Shown piece after piece: positions 20,462-30,639 of a DNA stretch of 64,000 nucleotides. The translations under genes and the position numbers were made by a program. The stretch spans positions 14,446,001 through 14,510,000 of the forward strand of contig NC_065407.1 in the NCBI RefSeq assembly GCF_024362695.1, in the 5' to 3' direction. The first letter of the stretch is position 1. The number at the start of each line of letters is the position of its first letter. Source of the stretch: Pectinophora gossypiella. Its lineage: Eukaryota > Arthropoda > Insecta > Lepidoptera > Gelechiidae. Below the pieces are notes generated by a model. It did not search any database, was not told the DNA's origin, and saw only the letters and a list, made by a program, of their open reading frames with translations.

Positions 20462-23290
20462 TCACCGGCCCCCTACACAATGCAAGCGCCGCCACTCGGC
20501 GTGGATGGGGCTCGCGAGCCATCGGCGCGCGGCGCACACGACGGTGTTGGTGGACGCGAAGACCCTTGCCTCGGCGCCGGCGGCCGTCCGCCGCAGCAAC
20601 GCCGCCCAGGCCGGCACCCTCCCGGCGGCGAACATCTCGGAGGCGCTGCACCAGCGCGGTAGGCGGTGCAGCGCGCGCCACGCGTTATTATACTGAACGC
20701 GGATTTCGTGATACGCTCGCTTGGTATAATTGTACCATAGCTCCGCGGTATATAGGTTGGTGCAGTAGGCGGCAAAGAGCACCCGTTTGACAGGTTTACT
20801 ACATCGCTGGAAGCGGCGACCGAGCATGTTCCCCTTCACACTAAGCGCCCTCCGCTGTCTTTCCATGTCTTTCACGTCGCATAGATCGGATGTCATTATA
20901 TGTCCCAGGTATTTGACTTCTTCGACTCTCTGTAGTGTCTGGCCATTCAGGTACAGTGGAGGCATACGGGACGGTGTATTTTTTGATTTGAATAACATAC
21001 AAACCGATTTCTCAGTATTGTAATGCATATTGTGCGTGGCAGCGTACATCTCACATATATGCAGCAGGCGACGCATTGCCTCAATGGACGGTGCCAGCAG
21101 GACCATGTCGTCGGCGTAGCTAATGTGATTCAGACATTTACCATTCATGTGGCAGCCAACCCCTGACTGTTCCAGTAGTTCACTTAATTTATCCATGTAC
21201 AGGTTGAAGTACTGCGGCGAGCTGGATCCGCCCTGCCTCACTCCACAGTGTAGTCTTTCCGATTTAGAATATACTCCGTTCCATCGCACCTCGTTGCTTT
21301 GCTGTTGGTGCCAGCGCTCGAGCACTTTAACAAAGGGTTCCGGCATGCCGCGCTCACGTAGTTTGACCCATAGCAGTGGATGAGAGACGCGATCAAATGC
21401 TTTGCTGAGGTCGAGGTAGCAAGCAATAACTGAGGTTCCGTTGGCTTTGTAGTAGCTAACCACTTGTTTAACCACATATATGGCTGTAGAGGTTGAAACT
21501 TCGTTCTTGAAGCCCATCTGATAATCGCAGCTTTTTATGTGCTTCTCAGTAACGGCATGTATACTTTTTTCCAGTAGTCTCGCGATGATCGGGGCCAATG
21601 CAATCGGTCGGTAATTAGAGGATGATGTAGTGTTTTTAAGCCTATTCTTACAGATTGGCACTATCACAGTCTTAGTGAGCGGTGTTGGTATATATGTGTG
21701 GTTTATCATAGCTGCGAAAAGGCGTGCCATAATTTCACATATAGGCTTGCCAAGGTATTGCACGTGCTCGATTGATAGCCCGTCGTGGCCAGGTGACTTG
21801 CCCCTCGTCATACCACGCATCACTCTATGAATCAGCTCCGCTGTAAGTACTTCGGTGTTGTTATCGCACGGCGAGGTGGGGGGGTGTGCGGCGCTCAGTT
21901 GAGGCGCCGGCGAAGGCGCGCAAGGTGGCGGAGGGGCACGAAGCGGGGGGCGCGAGGGCGGCGGCGACGGCGCGGGCGGCGGGCGCAGCGTGAATTGCTC
22001 CATAAACAGGTTTGCTATGCATTTGTTATCTGTAATTCCATTGATATGTGGTGGGCCTGTCCCGTTAGACTTGCAGATTTTGTTTGTTTTCATCCAAAAT
22101 TTTTTCAAGTCTCTTTCTTTTAGTTGAAGAGCTATAGTGTCCATATATGACTGGTCGGCGCTTTGTTGACATCGTTTGAGCGCCGTCTTAAATGTAGCAC
22201 GCGATTGTTTACGCAGCTCGGCGAGGGGGCCTTTTCTTGGCTTACCTCCCGCGTGCCACCGCATTAAAGCGGCCCGTGATGCCTCGTAGTAATCGGCCAC
22301 GCCGTTATTCCAACCTGCAATGGGCTTATATTTGGGATGCGTGTTCGCGCGGCCGAAAGCCCCAAGTGCTGATTGCCGCATTGCTGCAACCAGCCGCCCG
22401 TACAAACAGTCGATGTCTCTTGTGTTATGTAGATAGAAGTCTTTGTTTACATTATATGGAAAAAAGCGTGTCATTAGTTCGCCGTATCGAGCAATATTCA
22501 CGCGAGATCGTGGATTCCAAGCATAAGGGTTGCGCGCGGCTGCTTGTGGGGCCATACCGGGCAGCTGGTAACGCCTGGTGATGTCAACTGTGATGCACAG
22601 CGGCCGGTGATCACTCCATGCTACACCATAGTCAACTTTCAGTGTAGTGATGTCGCCGCTGAGCGAATTGGTGATTAGACAGTGGTCCAGCCACGACACA
22701 GTATCGTGCGAGTCGCTCACGTATGTGTATGTGTCTGCTCGTAATCGTAACTTATCTATATATTCGTAGCCGTAGTCTTCGCAGAAACTAGCCAGCTCGC
22801 GACCAAACTCCGTCGACGGGTCGGCGTTAAAGTCGCCCAGCACCATGCAGTCGTTACATCCACTATTTTCGACTAGTCCGTGAATCTTTCCCAAGCAGTC
22901 CAGGAACTCGCCTAGGTTATCAGATTTGTAGTGTGGCATATAGACATTCACAATAAATAGCTTCTCATTGTTGCCGAACGTAAACTCCACGGCTGCCACG
23001 CGAGGGGTTTCGCATAGCACAGTGGCCGTCGCCTTGAGGGTTCGTCTATAGAGTATGGCTAAGCCGCCGTAGGGCCTCCCCACTAGTGGGCCAGAAGATA
23101 TGTCGACTGCAGAGGTGCCAAATGCGTCAAAATCCTTGTGAAAAGTTTGCAGTGTGTGCAGGTCAGTCGGCAAGAGCCATGTCTCTTGAAGTAATAATAT
23201 GTCATTTGTAGTACATAAATCATAAATATATTTTTTGGTGTTTCCCAGTGATCTGCAGTTATAACTTACAATTTTTAGGGCACTATCCAT
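20462..23290 (-). CDS. LINE ORF2: endonuclease and reverse transcriptase
   Basis: 942 aa, uninterrupted. Residues 1-235 form an APE-type endonuclease that nicks target DNA: SYNC (N11), QETW (E36), GDFNAD (D153, N155), SWLDH (D202) and SDHRP (D227, H228). Residues 436-474 are a proline-rich linker. The reverse transcriptase follows: GKSPGHDGL (497-505), YLDLSKAFDRV (catalytic D627), GVRQGGSSSP, and YADD (725-728). A C-terminal basic region ends in a typical W-rich part; no CCHC knuckle or RNase H motif was seen. All catalytic residues appear present. The ATG overlaps the ORF1 stop (ATGGATAG), so translation probably depends on reinitiation. Small frames on the plus strand here are antisense shadows. 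Confidence 0.93.
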   Translation of the reverse strand: MDSALKIVSYNCRSLGNTKKYIYDLCTTNDILLLQETWLLPTDLHTLQTFHKDFDAFGTSAVDISSGPLVGRPYGGLAILYRRTLKATATVLCETPRVAAVEFTFGNNEKLFIVNVYMPHYKSDNLGEFLDCLGKIHGLVENSGCNDCMVLGDFNADPSTEFGRELASFCEDYGYEYIDKLRLRADTYTYVSDSHDTVSWLDHCLITNSLSGDITTLKVDYGVAWSDHRPLCITVDITRRYQLPGMAPQAAARNPYAWNPRSRVNIARYGELMTRFFPYNVNKDFYLHNTRDIDCLYGRLVAAMRQSALGAFGRANTHPKYKPIAGWNNGVADYYEASRAALMRWHAGGKPRKGPLAELRKQSRATFKTALKRCQQSADQSYMDTIALQLKERDLKKFWMKTNKICKSNGTGPPHINGITDNKCIANLFMEQFTLRPPPAPSPPPSRPPLRAPPPPCAPSPAPQLSAAHPPTSPCDNNTEVLTAELIHRVMRGMTRGKSPGHDGLSIEHVQYLGKPICEIMARLFAAMINHTYIPTPLTKTVIVPICKNRLKNTTSSSNYRPIALAPIIARLLEKSIHAVTEKHIKSCDYQMGFKNEVSTSTAIYVVKQVVSYYKANGTSVIACYLDLSKAFDRVSHPLLWVKLRERGMPEPFVKVLERWHQQQSNEVRWNGVYSKSERLHCGVRQGGSSSPQYFNLYMDKLSELLEQSGVGCHMNGKCLNHISYADDMVLLAPSIEAMRRLLHICEMYAATHNMHYNTEKSVCMLFKSKNTPSRMPPLYLNGQTLQRVEEVKYLGHIMTSDLCDVKDMERQRRALSVKGNMLGRRFQRCSKPVKRVLFAAYCTNLYTAELWYNYTKRAYHEIRVQYNNAWRALHRLPRWCSASEMFAAGRVPAWAALLRRTAAGAEARVFASTNTVVCAARRWLASPIHAEWRRLHCVGGR

Positions 23291-24368
23291 CGTCAGAGAT
23301 TAAAAGGCGCCGTTTATAGGCGTTATATACTTGTGGTTTGAATTTTCCGATCGTAATCCCTTCAGGCCAGTTGTCTGGATTAAGAAATGACGTCAGTCTG
23401 CTTGTTTCTATTGTTATTTTAAATGCATGACAGTCAATGCCAGGCCGGTGAGGAAGTTGCACGATATTAGTGGATTTTTCACCCATATCTTTTATATGGT
23501 CTTCTATTTCACAACCGGTCACTGCTTTGTCGAACCCAGTAGCATATAGGTCTACTGTACGTACGGCCGCTTTTAGCTTCATTGTGTCATTATTACTAGA
23601 TCCTCTCACGTTTGATGATCTTTTTGACTTCCTTTTACGTACTACTACGGTAAATCCGTCCTCTTCTTGTTTATGCGCGGCGGGTTTGTGTATTAACTGG
23701 CTGCTTTGTTTCGATGTCGTAATTGTAATCGCGGCCTTAGCGTATGTGTTATTGGGTTGCGATCGAGGTATCTGCCTTTTTTCCGGGCTAGTAGTACATA
23801 TAAGACCCATAGGCCCGCTCATGTTCGCTAAGGGCGAGTCAAGTTGATATGGGTTTATTATAGGCGGGTAGTTGTCCGTCGAAGCGATGGTAGACGAAGG
23901 GTGCTTATTCTCTGTATTAGAACTAAGTATCTTGTCTAAACTGTCTTTTAGGCGTTCCGTTTCCTCCACCTTGGTGTATGATGATTTAATATCCAATATC
24001 TCACGGTTTAATCTCGCGATATCTATAAGCAGACGCGAAACATCTACGTGATCGAAGTTGATAGGGGGTAGTTTATGTAGGTCCCGCGCCACAAATACCG
24101 GAGTGCTAGCCGGGTCTGCTTCTTTTAGGACACATAATATATCCAGAAGGTCCTTTTTCTTCTTATCATCACCCTTTCGCAACATTAACTTGCGGTTAGT
24201 AGCCGTGGTTTCATACAATAGGTGCTTCGCGCTCACTATTTCGTCTTCATGATTGTGGCTCGCACAAATATCAATGAGACTTTTTTCGCTCATTACGTTC
24301 ATTTTACTTTGTAGAAACGACAGTAATTCGTTTATAATGAGATTACACGAGTTGCATTTATCAGCCAT
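23283..24368 (-). CDS. LINE ORF1: RNA-binding, coiled-coil protein
   Basis: 361 aa, uninterrupted, stop TAG at 23283-23285. The N-terminus (CNSCNLIINELLSFLQSKMN...EIVSAKHLLY) matches a helical domain I associate with ORF1 or N-terminal regions of CR1/Daphne-type elements. Residues about 105-150 are leucine/charge-rich (likely coiled coil, giving trimers). A basic stretch follows (VVVRKRKSKRSS, about 243-254). The C-terminal 85 residues (VDLYATGF...NPDNWPEGITIGKF) resemble the RRM-like fold region of these proteins. It would bind the element RNA in the cytoplasm. No CCHC zinc knuckle is seen. The start chosen is the first ATG; the MITE lies 20 bases upstream. Confidence 0.85.
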   Translation of the reverse strand: MADKCNSCNLIINELLSFLQSKMNVMSEKSLIDICASHNHEDEIVSAKHLLYETTATNRKLMLRKGDDKKKKDLLDILCVLKEADPASTPVFVARDLHKLPPINFDHVDVSRLLIDIARLNREILDIKSSYTKVEETERLKDSLDKILSSNTENKHPSSTIASTDNYPPIINPYQLDSPLANMSGPMGLICTTSPEKRQIPRSQPNNTYAKAAITITTSKQSSQLIHKPAAHKQEEDGFTVVVRKRKSKRSSNVRGSSNNDTMKLKAAVRTVDLYATGFDKAVTGCEIEDHIKDMGEKSTNIVQLPHRPGIDCHAFKITIETSRLTSFLNPDNWPEGITIGKFKPQVYNAYKRRLLISDDG

Positions 24369-24391
24369 GTTTTATGTATTCACACACGTAA

Positions 24392-24763
24392 GGGCCTGTC
24401 CACATCACCACGGCACGACGTCGTCGCCGTGGAACGGTGCGGTGCCGTGGCGCGGCACGTTGCCGTAACGTGGGAATTTACGTTGCCGTACCGTAAAAAT
24501 GTACCTCACGACACCGCAAAGTTACACGTTGCCGTGCCTTGTAAACTTTCGGTACATTCTTCACCAAATAAATAACAGTCTCGTTGTAGATATGGACCGC
24601 ACAAAACGTATTCTGCTTCTGTTGTGTGTATAACTTTGCGGTGTCGTGAGGTACATTTTTACGGTACGGCAACGTAAATTCCCACGTTACGGCAACGTGC
24701 TGCGCCACGGCACCGCACCGTTCCACGGCGACGACGTCGTGCCGTGGTGATGTGGACAGGCCC
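24392..24763. mobile_element. PIF/Harbinger-like MITE with 136-bp arms
   Basis: 372 bp. Inverted arms 24392-24527 and about 24628-24763 agree over about 136 bp with only two or three mismatches, and begin GGGCCTGTCCAC. TAA directly repeats at 24389-24391 and 24764-24766. A 3-bp TAA/TTA target and G/C-rich GGGCC ends are typical of PIF/Harbinger non-autonomous elements. Non-coding; transcripts would form a very long hairpin. It interrupts the LINE leader 20 bases before the ORF1 ATG. Confidence 0.85.
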
Positions 24764-24766
24764 TAA

Positions 24767-25025
24767 GACGGAAGGTAGTCACTGCTCTCATGTACACCGC
24801 TCTCATTGCGTGCCAACCAGCCAGGTGAGACCCCTTGGGGAGGCCCAGCTAGTCGCCCGCAAGCAAACGGCATACACGAGATGACCACATGTTACGTGGA
24901 ATAAATAGATCACTTTTTGAATGTGAGTAATAGCTGCACTGATCGAATTAACGTCGCGTGCACATTGACGTATCTGAGACGCGTGCGCACTGCGCGGGCG
25001 AACGCGCGAGACTGACTGTAATATA
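24767..25025 (-). promoter_or_regulatory. Inferred 5' leader and internal promoter of the LINE
   Basis: The sequence is GC- and CpG-richer than the flanks (GCGCACGCGTCTCAGATACG on the minus strand). Non-LTR elements carry their promoter inside the 5' UTR, often starting at a CAGT-like initiator; CAGTCAGT lies at about 25018-25011. The limit is inference. Confidence 0.4.
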
Positions 25026-25261
25026 GGTTCTGTGATTACATATTTCTTCATTATTATTTTATGCCCCTAAGTTTTGCTGTTATATAAAAAAAGAAGATGA
25101 TGAAATTAATGTAGCTCAACTATTATATTGGGTTTTTTTATATAAATTTATGCACCAATAATTTATGCATGCATTTACATAAATACTTCTTTTTATTAAT
25201 TTTTATTTATTACGATTTTGGTTTAATTTACTTGTAATAATTTTTAGTCTTAGTTTTTTAT

Positions 25262-25355
25262 TATTTTCCGTGTGGTTTCTGTCCTGTATTAAATGTTATG
25301 TACCTGTCTGTCCATGTTTTTGATGTCGAAAAAAAATTAATAAATAATATTTATT
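25262..25355 (+). mobile_element. LINE 3' tail (TTCCGTGTGG family)
   Basis: TTCCGTGTGGTTTCTGTCCTG and an A/T-rich AATAAATAA end match, in inverted orientation, 812-920. Confidence 0.5.
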
Positions 25356-25527
25356 TATTTATTTTTATTTCTTATGTATTTTTTTGTTTTACGCTTTATT
25401 ATTTTAGCTTTTAAATTGCACTGGTTTTCTTAGGCTGGAAGGTCCGAAAATCGACGCTCGGAGCTGGAGGTGGAGGTTCTTGGGTGGAAATCACTTCTGT
25501 AAAAGATCATACCTGTTAAATCTTTAG

Positions 25528-25897
25528 ATTAGGTAAGCGGACTCTGTGAAAACGGGATAGATCTCTAGGGAAATTTTGATGGTAGCTTCTATGTTGGACT
25601 GGGAGCTCATAAAAAGCAAATATTGCTTATCTTCACGGGCATGTTGTAAAATTATCGATAGAAGTACATATTGGATCATAATACGTGGTTTCCAGGATGA
25701 TTGCTCGGTTAATGGCAATAGGCTCACCCCTTTTACATAGGAGTGGTATATACTATACGCCTGTCTACCTATGTTATGGAAGACCATACTCATCATCATC
25801 AGCCCATTAACGTCCCCACTGCTGGGGCACGGGCCTTCCCTATGGATGGGTAGGGAGATCGGGCCTTAAACCATCACGCGGGCCCAGTGCGGATTGA
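25528..25897. mobile_element. Cluster of three SINE fragments
   Basis: 25528-25572 is plus-strand SINE-D end (AGGTAAGCGGACTCTGTGAA). 25598-25690 is a diverged plus-strand SINE-T. 25793-25897 is the minus-strand 3' end of SINE-C (CATCATCATCAGCCCATTAA CGTCCCCACTGCTGG), without the 5S-like head. Confidence 0.6.
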
Positions 25898-26215
25898 TAA
25901 CCGAAACCGGAAGACCGTACTAATTGGGCGAAAAGAACTTGTCTGTCACCATACGTTTCATTATATTCATTTCATATCAATAATTATAGTTGCAAGTTAA
26001 TATTGTCCCCGATAACGTCAACTTCATAACGCAAAAGCATAGAAAGAAAGAGACAGTTTTTTTTTATAAATAGGGTAGTTTTCTTTTGGGAACTTATCTA
26101 TACTTATAATAAATTTGTAGAGAGGTCAATTCTGTACATTAAATATTTTTTCAAAATAACTATCAGGGGGTGATAAGTGATCGATACTGATGCCAAAAAT
26201 GCAATCAGTAAAATT

Positions 26216-26218
<3 letters not shown>

Positions 26219-26264
<46 letters not shown>
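26219..26264 (+). repeat. (TGTC)n microsatellite
   Basis: About eleven near-perfect GTCT units inside the Helitron-like element. The open frames across it (CLSV repeats) are low-complexity artefacts. Confidence 0.95.
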
Positions 26265-26397
26265 ATGTTCCTTATAGAAACAAAAACTACTGGACGGATT
26301 TTAATGAAACTTGGTACAATTATTCTTCACACTCCTGGACAGGTCATAGTATACTTTTCATCACGCTACAATCAATAGGAGCAGAGTAGTGAAGGGA

Positions 26398-27700
26398 AAT
26401 CCTTTTGTATGAAAAATCTAAACCACTCAAGTTAGACGTTTGAAATTTGGCATGCAGGTACCTTAGATACCGTAGAGGTGCACTAAGAAAGGAATTCCCG
26501 AAATTCCTACGGGAACGGGAATTAGCGGGAAAATCCTTTTGTATGAAAAATCTAAACCACTCAAGTTAGACTTTTGAAATTTGGCATGCAGGTACCTTAG
26601 ATAACGTAGAGGTGCACTAAGAAAGGAATTCCCGAAATTCCCACGGGAACGGGAATTAGCGGAAAAATATTTTTGTATGAAAAATCTAAACCATTCAAGT
26701 TAGATGTTTGAAATTTGTCATGCAGGTACCTTAGATACCGTAGAGGTGTACTAAGAAAGGAATTCCCGAAATTCCCACGGGAACGGGAATTAGCGGGAAA
26801 TACCTTTTGTATGAAAAATCTAAACCACTCAAGTTAGACATTTGAAATTTAGCATGCAGATACCTTAGGTACCGTGGAGGTGCACTAAGAAAGGAATTCC
26901 CGAAATTCTCACGAGAACGGGAATTAGCGGGAAAATCCTTTTGTATGAAAAATCTAAACCACTCAAGTTAGACGTTTGAAATTTGTCATGCAGGTACCTT
27001 AGGTACTGTGGAGGTGCACTAAGAAAGGAATTCCCGAAATTCCCACGGGAACGGGAATTAACGGGAAAATCCTTTTGTATGAAAAATCTAAACCATTCAA
27101 GTAAGATGTTTAAAATTTGGCACGCAGGTACCTTAGACACCGTAGAGGTGTACTAAGAAAGGAATTCCCGAAATTCCCACGGGAACGGGAATTAGCGGGA
27201 AAATCCTTTTGTATGAAAAATCTAAACCACTCAAGTTAGACGTTTGAAATTTGGCATGCAGGTACTTTAGTAAACTTAAAGCTTAGTTGCAACAGGATAT
27301 TACAAAATTCCCACGGGAACGGTAGTTAGCGGGAAAAAACATTTGTATGAAAAAATCAAATCTAAATAAAAGGAGAAACTGACTGACTCAGTGACTGACA
27401 TATCAACGCATAGCCTGAACGGCTAAATGTAGGCATTTGAAATTTGGAAGGGACATAGCTTAGGTACCGTAGAGGTGCACTAAGAAAGGAATTCCCGGAA
27501 TTCCCACGGGAACGGAAATTAGCGGGAAAATCCTTTTGTATGAAAAATCTAAATCGCTTAAGTTAGACGCTTGAAATTTGGCATGCAGATACCTTAGTTA
27601 ACTTAAACCTTAGTTGCAACAGGATATTGCAAAATTCCCACGGAAACGGGAGTTAGCGGGAAAAAAACATTTGTATGAAAAAATCGAAACCGCGTAAGAT
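26398..27700 (+). repeat. 134-bp tandem array
   Basis: The phrase CTTTTGTATGAAAAATCTAA recurs with TTTTG starting at 26403, 26537, 26671, 26805, 26939, 27073 and 27207: seven units at exactly 134 bp. Each unit contains GGAATTCCCGAAATTC, a palindromic GAATTC-like core. After 27290 variant units with different spacing follow to about 27700. The minus-strand 91-codon frame is array sequence. Confidence 0.95.
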
Positions 27701-27711
27701 AGATGTTTTCA

Positions 27712-27835
27712 ATTCAATTCAATTAAATTATTTATTGCATTCCATGTAGTACAATGGGGTGTTACATAGGCATAGGAACTAAAACATGGACCCTGTAGGG
27801 CACAGCAACGTTGAAGGGAAGAGAGGAAGTGTGTA
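27712..27835 (-). mobile_element. LINE 3' tail nested in the Helitron-like element
   Basis: Minus strand ends AATAAATAATTTAATTGAAT with an (AATTG)n tail at 27709-27727. A body sequence of CCCTACAGGGTCC type follows. Confidence 0.55.
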
Positions 27836-28099
27836 TTAAAATTAAAACTCAATGAACAATCAATTAAAAAAAAATCAATTCAATCAATTGATTCAATCTA
27901 GCATGCATGCATACCTTAGTAAATATAAAGTTTATTTTTGGCTGTATTTTGAAAAATGGGAGTTATTGGGAAAAAAATTGTATGAAAAAATCTAAACTGC
28001 ATAAGTTAGATGCTTGAAATTTTATATGCACTCCCACACACACAAAGATCTCTCTCTTATATAACACGCCACGCGGACGAAGTCGCGGGCAAAAGCTAG

Positions 28100-28819
28100 T
28101 TCATAATATACGCAAAAACACACCATTTTATCAACCATAATTCCTGCGGTATAACACAATCCCCCGATATTGGCCCCCGACATGAATCAATTCGCAGATG
28201 ATTCCGTTTATTATTATGACCGTATTATGGCCTATGGAATGACTCACAAAATTCACGACAAAGAAATTTATACGCGTTTCATTCTAAAATGAGCCTTAAA
28301 ATTGCTGTTTGAAAGCAATTTCTTTTGAGAGTCCTCAAATTTTAATAATCGTGTCGAGTTCGTCCAGTCGTACTTTTGTTTAAGCGCCTTTTCACCTTAA
28401 GTAGTTAATTGATATTTTGCTACTTGGCTGACTTTTTGGGTCTTTGCAAAATGCATTTCGCTTGTAGTCCAACTATTCCGTTATTTAAATATATAATGGA
28501 TCCGGGTAAATTCTGAATGATGGAATTTTATTGTTTAGTATACAAACAACTAATTACAGTACGTATACAGAACATCTATTTTAGTACAATTTTAGTACTG
28601 ATTAGTTTTCTATACCTTCAATAAGTTTTAACGGTAAGTAAAAGTTTTAAAAATAATTTCAATGCGTGAAAACAAATAGACCTGTCAAAGTACTTAAGCG
28701 AGTGTTCATTAGCATACTGATATATCAGTCGACATTAGGGCAAACGATTATTTTCTATCTAACAATAATAAATAAGATAATATAATATTTTTGTAACATA
28801 TATTATTATTTTAATATAA
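28100..28819. other. No gene recognised
   Basis: AT-rich intergenic sequence with no repeat copy noticed and no useful frame. Confidence 0.35.
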
Positions 28820-28826
28820 TACATCA

Positions 28827-29152
28827 ACTTCGTATTTTTATCGTGTAGGTTGTGAGGTGGAATATCAGCTTCATCAACCCTGGTGTCAAGGTTATGTTAG
28901 AGCCGCCAAAGGCCCCTGACATGGCTCATATAACGATCACTCACTTACATCAGTAAATAGTAACCGGGACCAACGGCATAACGTGCCTTCCGAAGTACAG
29001 ATCATCTTACTTTCGGACAATCAGGTGATCAGCCTGTAATGTCCTAACCAAACTAGGGATCACAAAGTGTTTTTTGTGATATGTCCCCAACGGGATTCGA
29101 ACCCGGGGCCTCTAGTGAGTTCAACACTCAACCACTGGACCACAGAGGCCGT
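28827..29152 (-). mobile_element. SINE-A, full length, minus strand, 7-bp target duplication
   Basis: The tRNA-like head is at 29095-29150 (B-box complement GGATTCGAACCC). The body has the shared module (CTTAACGTGCC-type complement near 28980). TACATCA repeats at 28820-28826 and 29153-29159. Confidence 0.85.
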
Positions 29153-29159
29153 TACATCA

Positions 29160-29904
29160 TCGATAATAATTATTACATAGTTCAATATGGTAAACTTCAA
29201 AAAGGCATATATCATTCAAAATAGGCCGCCTCTTTAGTCTTTATACGCAACTATTATCGATTCCATGTTGCAAATACATATCGAACCTAGAATACTTTAT
29301 TTTCACGATTCGTTCGCTTCCCCTTGGATAAGGATCGGCATGATTTATTCACCCACACCTGGTGCCAAAAAAAGTTGAAAATAAATTCGAGCCAACATCA
29401 TCAACCATTCTGCTCTGTGCAATGCTCTCCAATATTTTTGTGCCGATATACTGTTTGTTTTGTTCTAGCATTGTCTACGGTTTAAGCTGAGCATTGTGAA
29501 AATGTTTTGTCTTTGCAACGGGTGTTGGGAATTCAAAGGCTAAAAAGTAAAAAAAAAATGGTCCAGACTGCGACAAACATGTAAAAGTATTTTGTTTACC
29601 TACACAATGTGCCCTATGTGTGATACGCGCAGAAAGGTCAACAAATTTTAATCTGAGACAAAATTTTCACCTATAATGTATAACTAATGAAACGCCGTAT
29701 GGTTGCGTTGCAGCTCCGTTGCGTCATCGAAACACACATTTCAACGCAGTACCACTGAGCACCACGATGCCACAACGTGTCGTTGTGATTTATTTTACGG
29801 CATAGATCGGAGCATTACCGCATCTATATGTTATCACTCTTACCAATTTTAAGGAGATTTTTTTTAAATTTTATTAGGGGCTTTACGAGTCAATTCATTT
29901 TAAG
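29160..29904. other. No gene recognised
   Basis: 29690-29800 is richer in GTTGCG words, as at 10149-10293. Otherwise featureless. Confidence 0.3.
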
Positions 29905-30015
29905 AAAGAAAGAAAGTAAGATTTATTATTTTTACGGATTACAGACACATTACAATAACACATCACAAGACAAAGATTACACACATGAAATACTTAAAAC
30001 TAACAACAGATACTT
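29905..30015 (-). mobile_element. LINE 3' tail (TTTCTTTC type)
   Basis: Minus strand AATAAATCTTACTTTCTTTC; related to 812-920. Confidence 0.5.
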
Positions 30016-30049
30016 ATAACTAAATTAAATGTGATGTCATGTCGGCTTA

Positions 30050-30595
30050 CGCACACCTGTTTTACGGGGCCCGCTTACCTAACTTGAAGATTTGACAGAT
30101 CTAGTTTTACAGAAGCGACGGCCTGTCTGACCTACCAACTCAAATGGAAAACTGGCTAAGTCATTTCTGAAAAATCTGTGGGTTTCCTCACGATCTTTTC
30201 CTTCACAACTAAGCAAATGATAATCATTTAAGATCCAAACATCGAAAATCAATAGGGTAGTTTCCACCTAGTCAAATCAGTTACTTTTTACTAAACGTCA
30301 AAACACTAAATTAAGTAGGTAAGTACTATGAAATGAAAAAGCATCCTGTGACGTCATAGAAAAAGTGACAAAATGTCGCCTTACATTTTTTTTATTAAAA
30401 TTTATACTCGTTAATAGATTAAACTGAAAAAAGAAAACGTTTTTGAACCTTTAGATATGTCTTTATTCAGTAATCAGAATTTCATAATTTATTACCTAAG
30501 AAACTACTCAGTTGTCCGTGATGGATTTGAACTGCGACCTCACAAAATGAGAGTCAAGCGTTCTTCCTTGTAAGCTATCACGGCTCTATTTACAA
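30050..30595 (-). mobile_element. SINE-D split by a 260-bp MITE
   Basis: SINE-D body occupies 30050-30245 and the tRNA-like head 30514-30595 (GATTTGAACTGCGACCTC). Between them 30248-30512 starts AATAGGGTAGTTTCC and ends with GAAACTACTC, weak inverted termini with TA at the start, a mariner-like MITE by pattern. Confidence 0.6.
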
Positions 30596-30639
30596 CTTCT
30601 ACACAGTAATGAAATGAGTCACTCCACTATGGTACTGTG

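Larger units (their letters stand above)
20270..25025 (-). mobile_element. Complete two-ORF LINE, CR1/Daphne-like, with a MITE in its leader
   Basis: Minus-strand element with an intact ORF1, an intact ORF2, and a 3' end CTGGAATAAAGAATTTTTAT followed by TTTTAT-type repeats (plus 20273-20305). The 5' limit is inferred: GC-rich leader-like sequence upstream of the MITE extends to about 25020, where the minus strand reads CAGTCAGTCTCGCGCG. No LTR is present. The clade call rests on APE plus RT architecture, the absence of an RNase H motif and the VGCHMNGKCLNHISYADDMV block; I am confident of the non-LTR class, less of the exact clade. Confidence 0.85.
26097..28099 (+). mobile_element. Non-autonomous Helitron-like element, about 2.0 kb
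   Basis: Starts TCTATACTTATAATAAA and ends GGCAAAAGCTAG, between a host A (26096) and T (28100). Helitrons start TC, end CTRR and insert between A and T without duplicating the target. A GC-rich imperfect hairpin (CACGCGGACGAAGTCGCGGG) lies just before the end. It encodes no Rep/helicase. The interior shares AAACTACTGGACGGATTTTA ATGAAACTT with the short element at 39499-39712. It carries a (TGTC)n run, a 134-bp array and a nested LINE tail. Confidence 0.75.

Noticed and set aside
20415..20790. Several GC-rich frames on both strands
   Set aside because: They are antisense or alternative frames of the C-terminal end of LINE ORF2.
20270..25025. LTR retrotransposon or endogenous virus
   Set aside because: No long terminal repeats, protease, integrase or envelope; the APE endonuclease and YADD RT mark a non-LTR element.
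26398..27290. CRISPR-like array
   Set aside because: Whole 134-bp units repeat, with no unique spacers, in a eukaryotic context inside a Helitron-like element.
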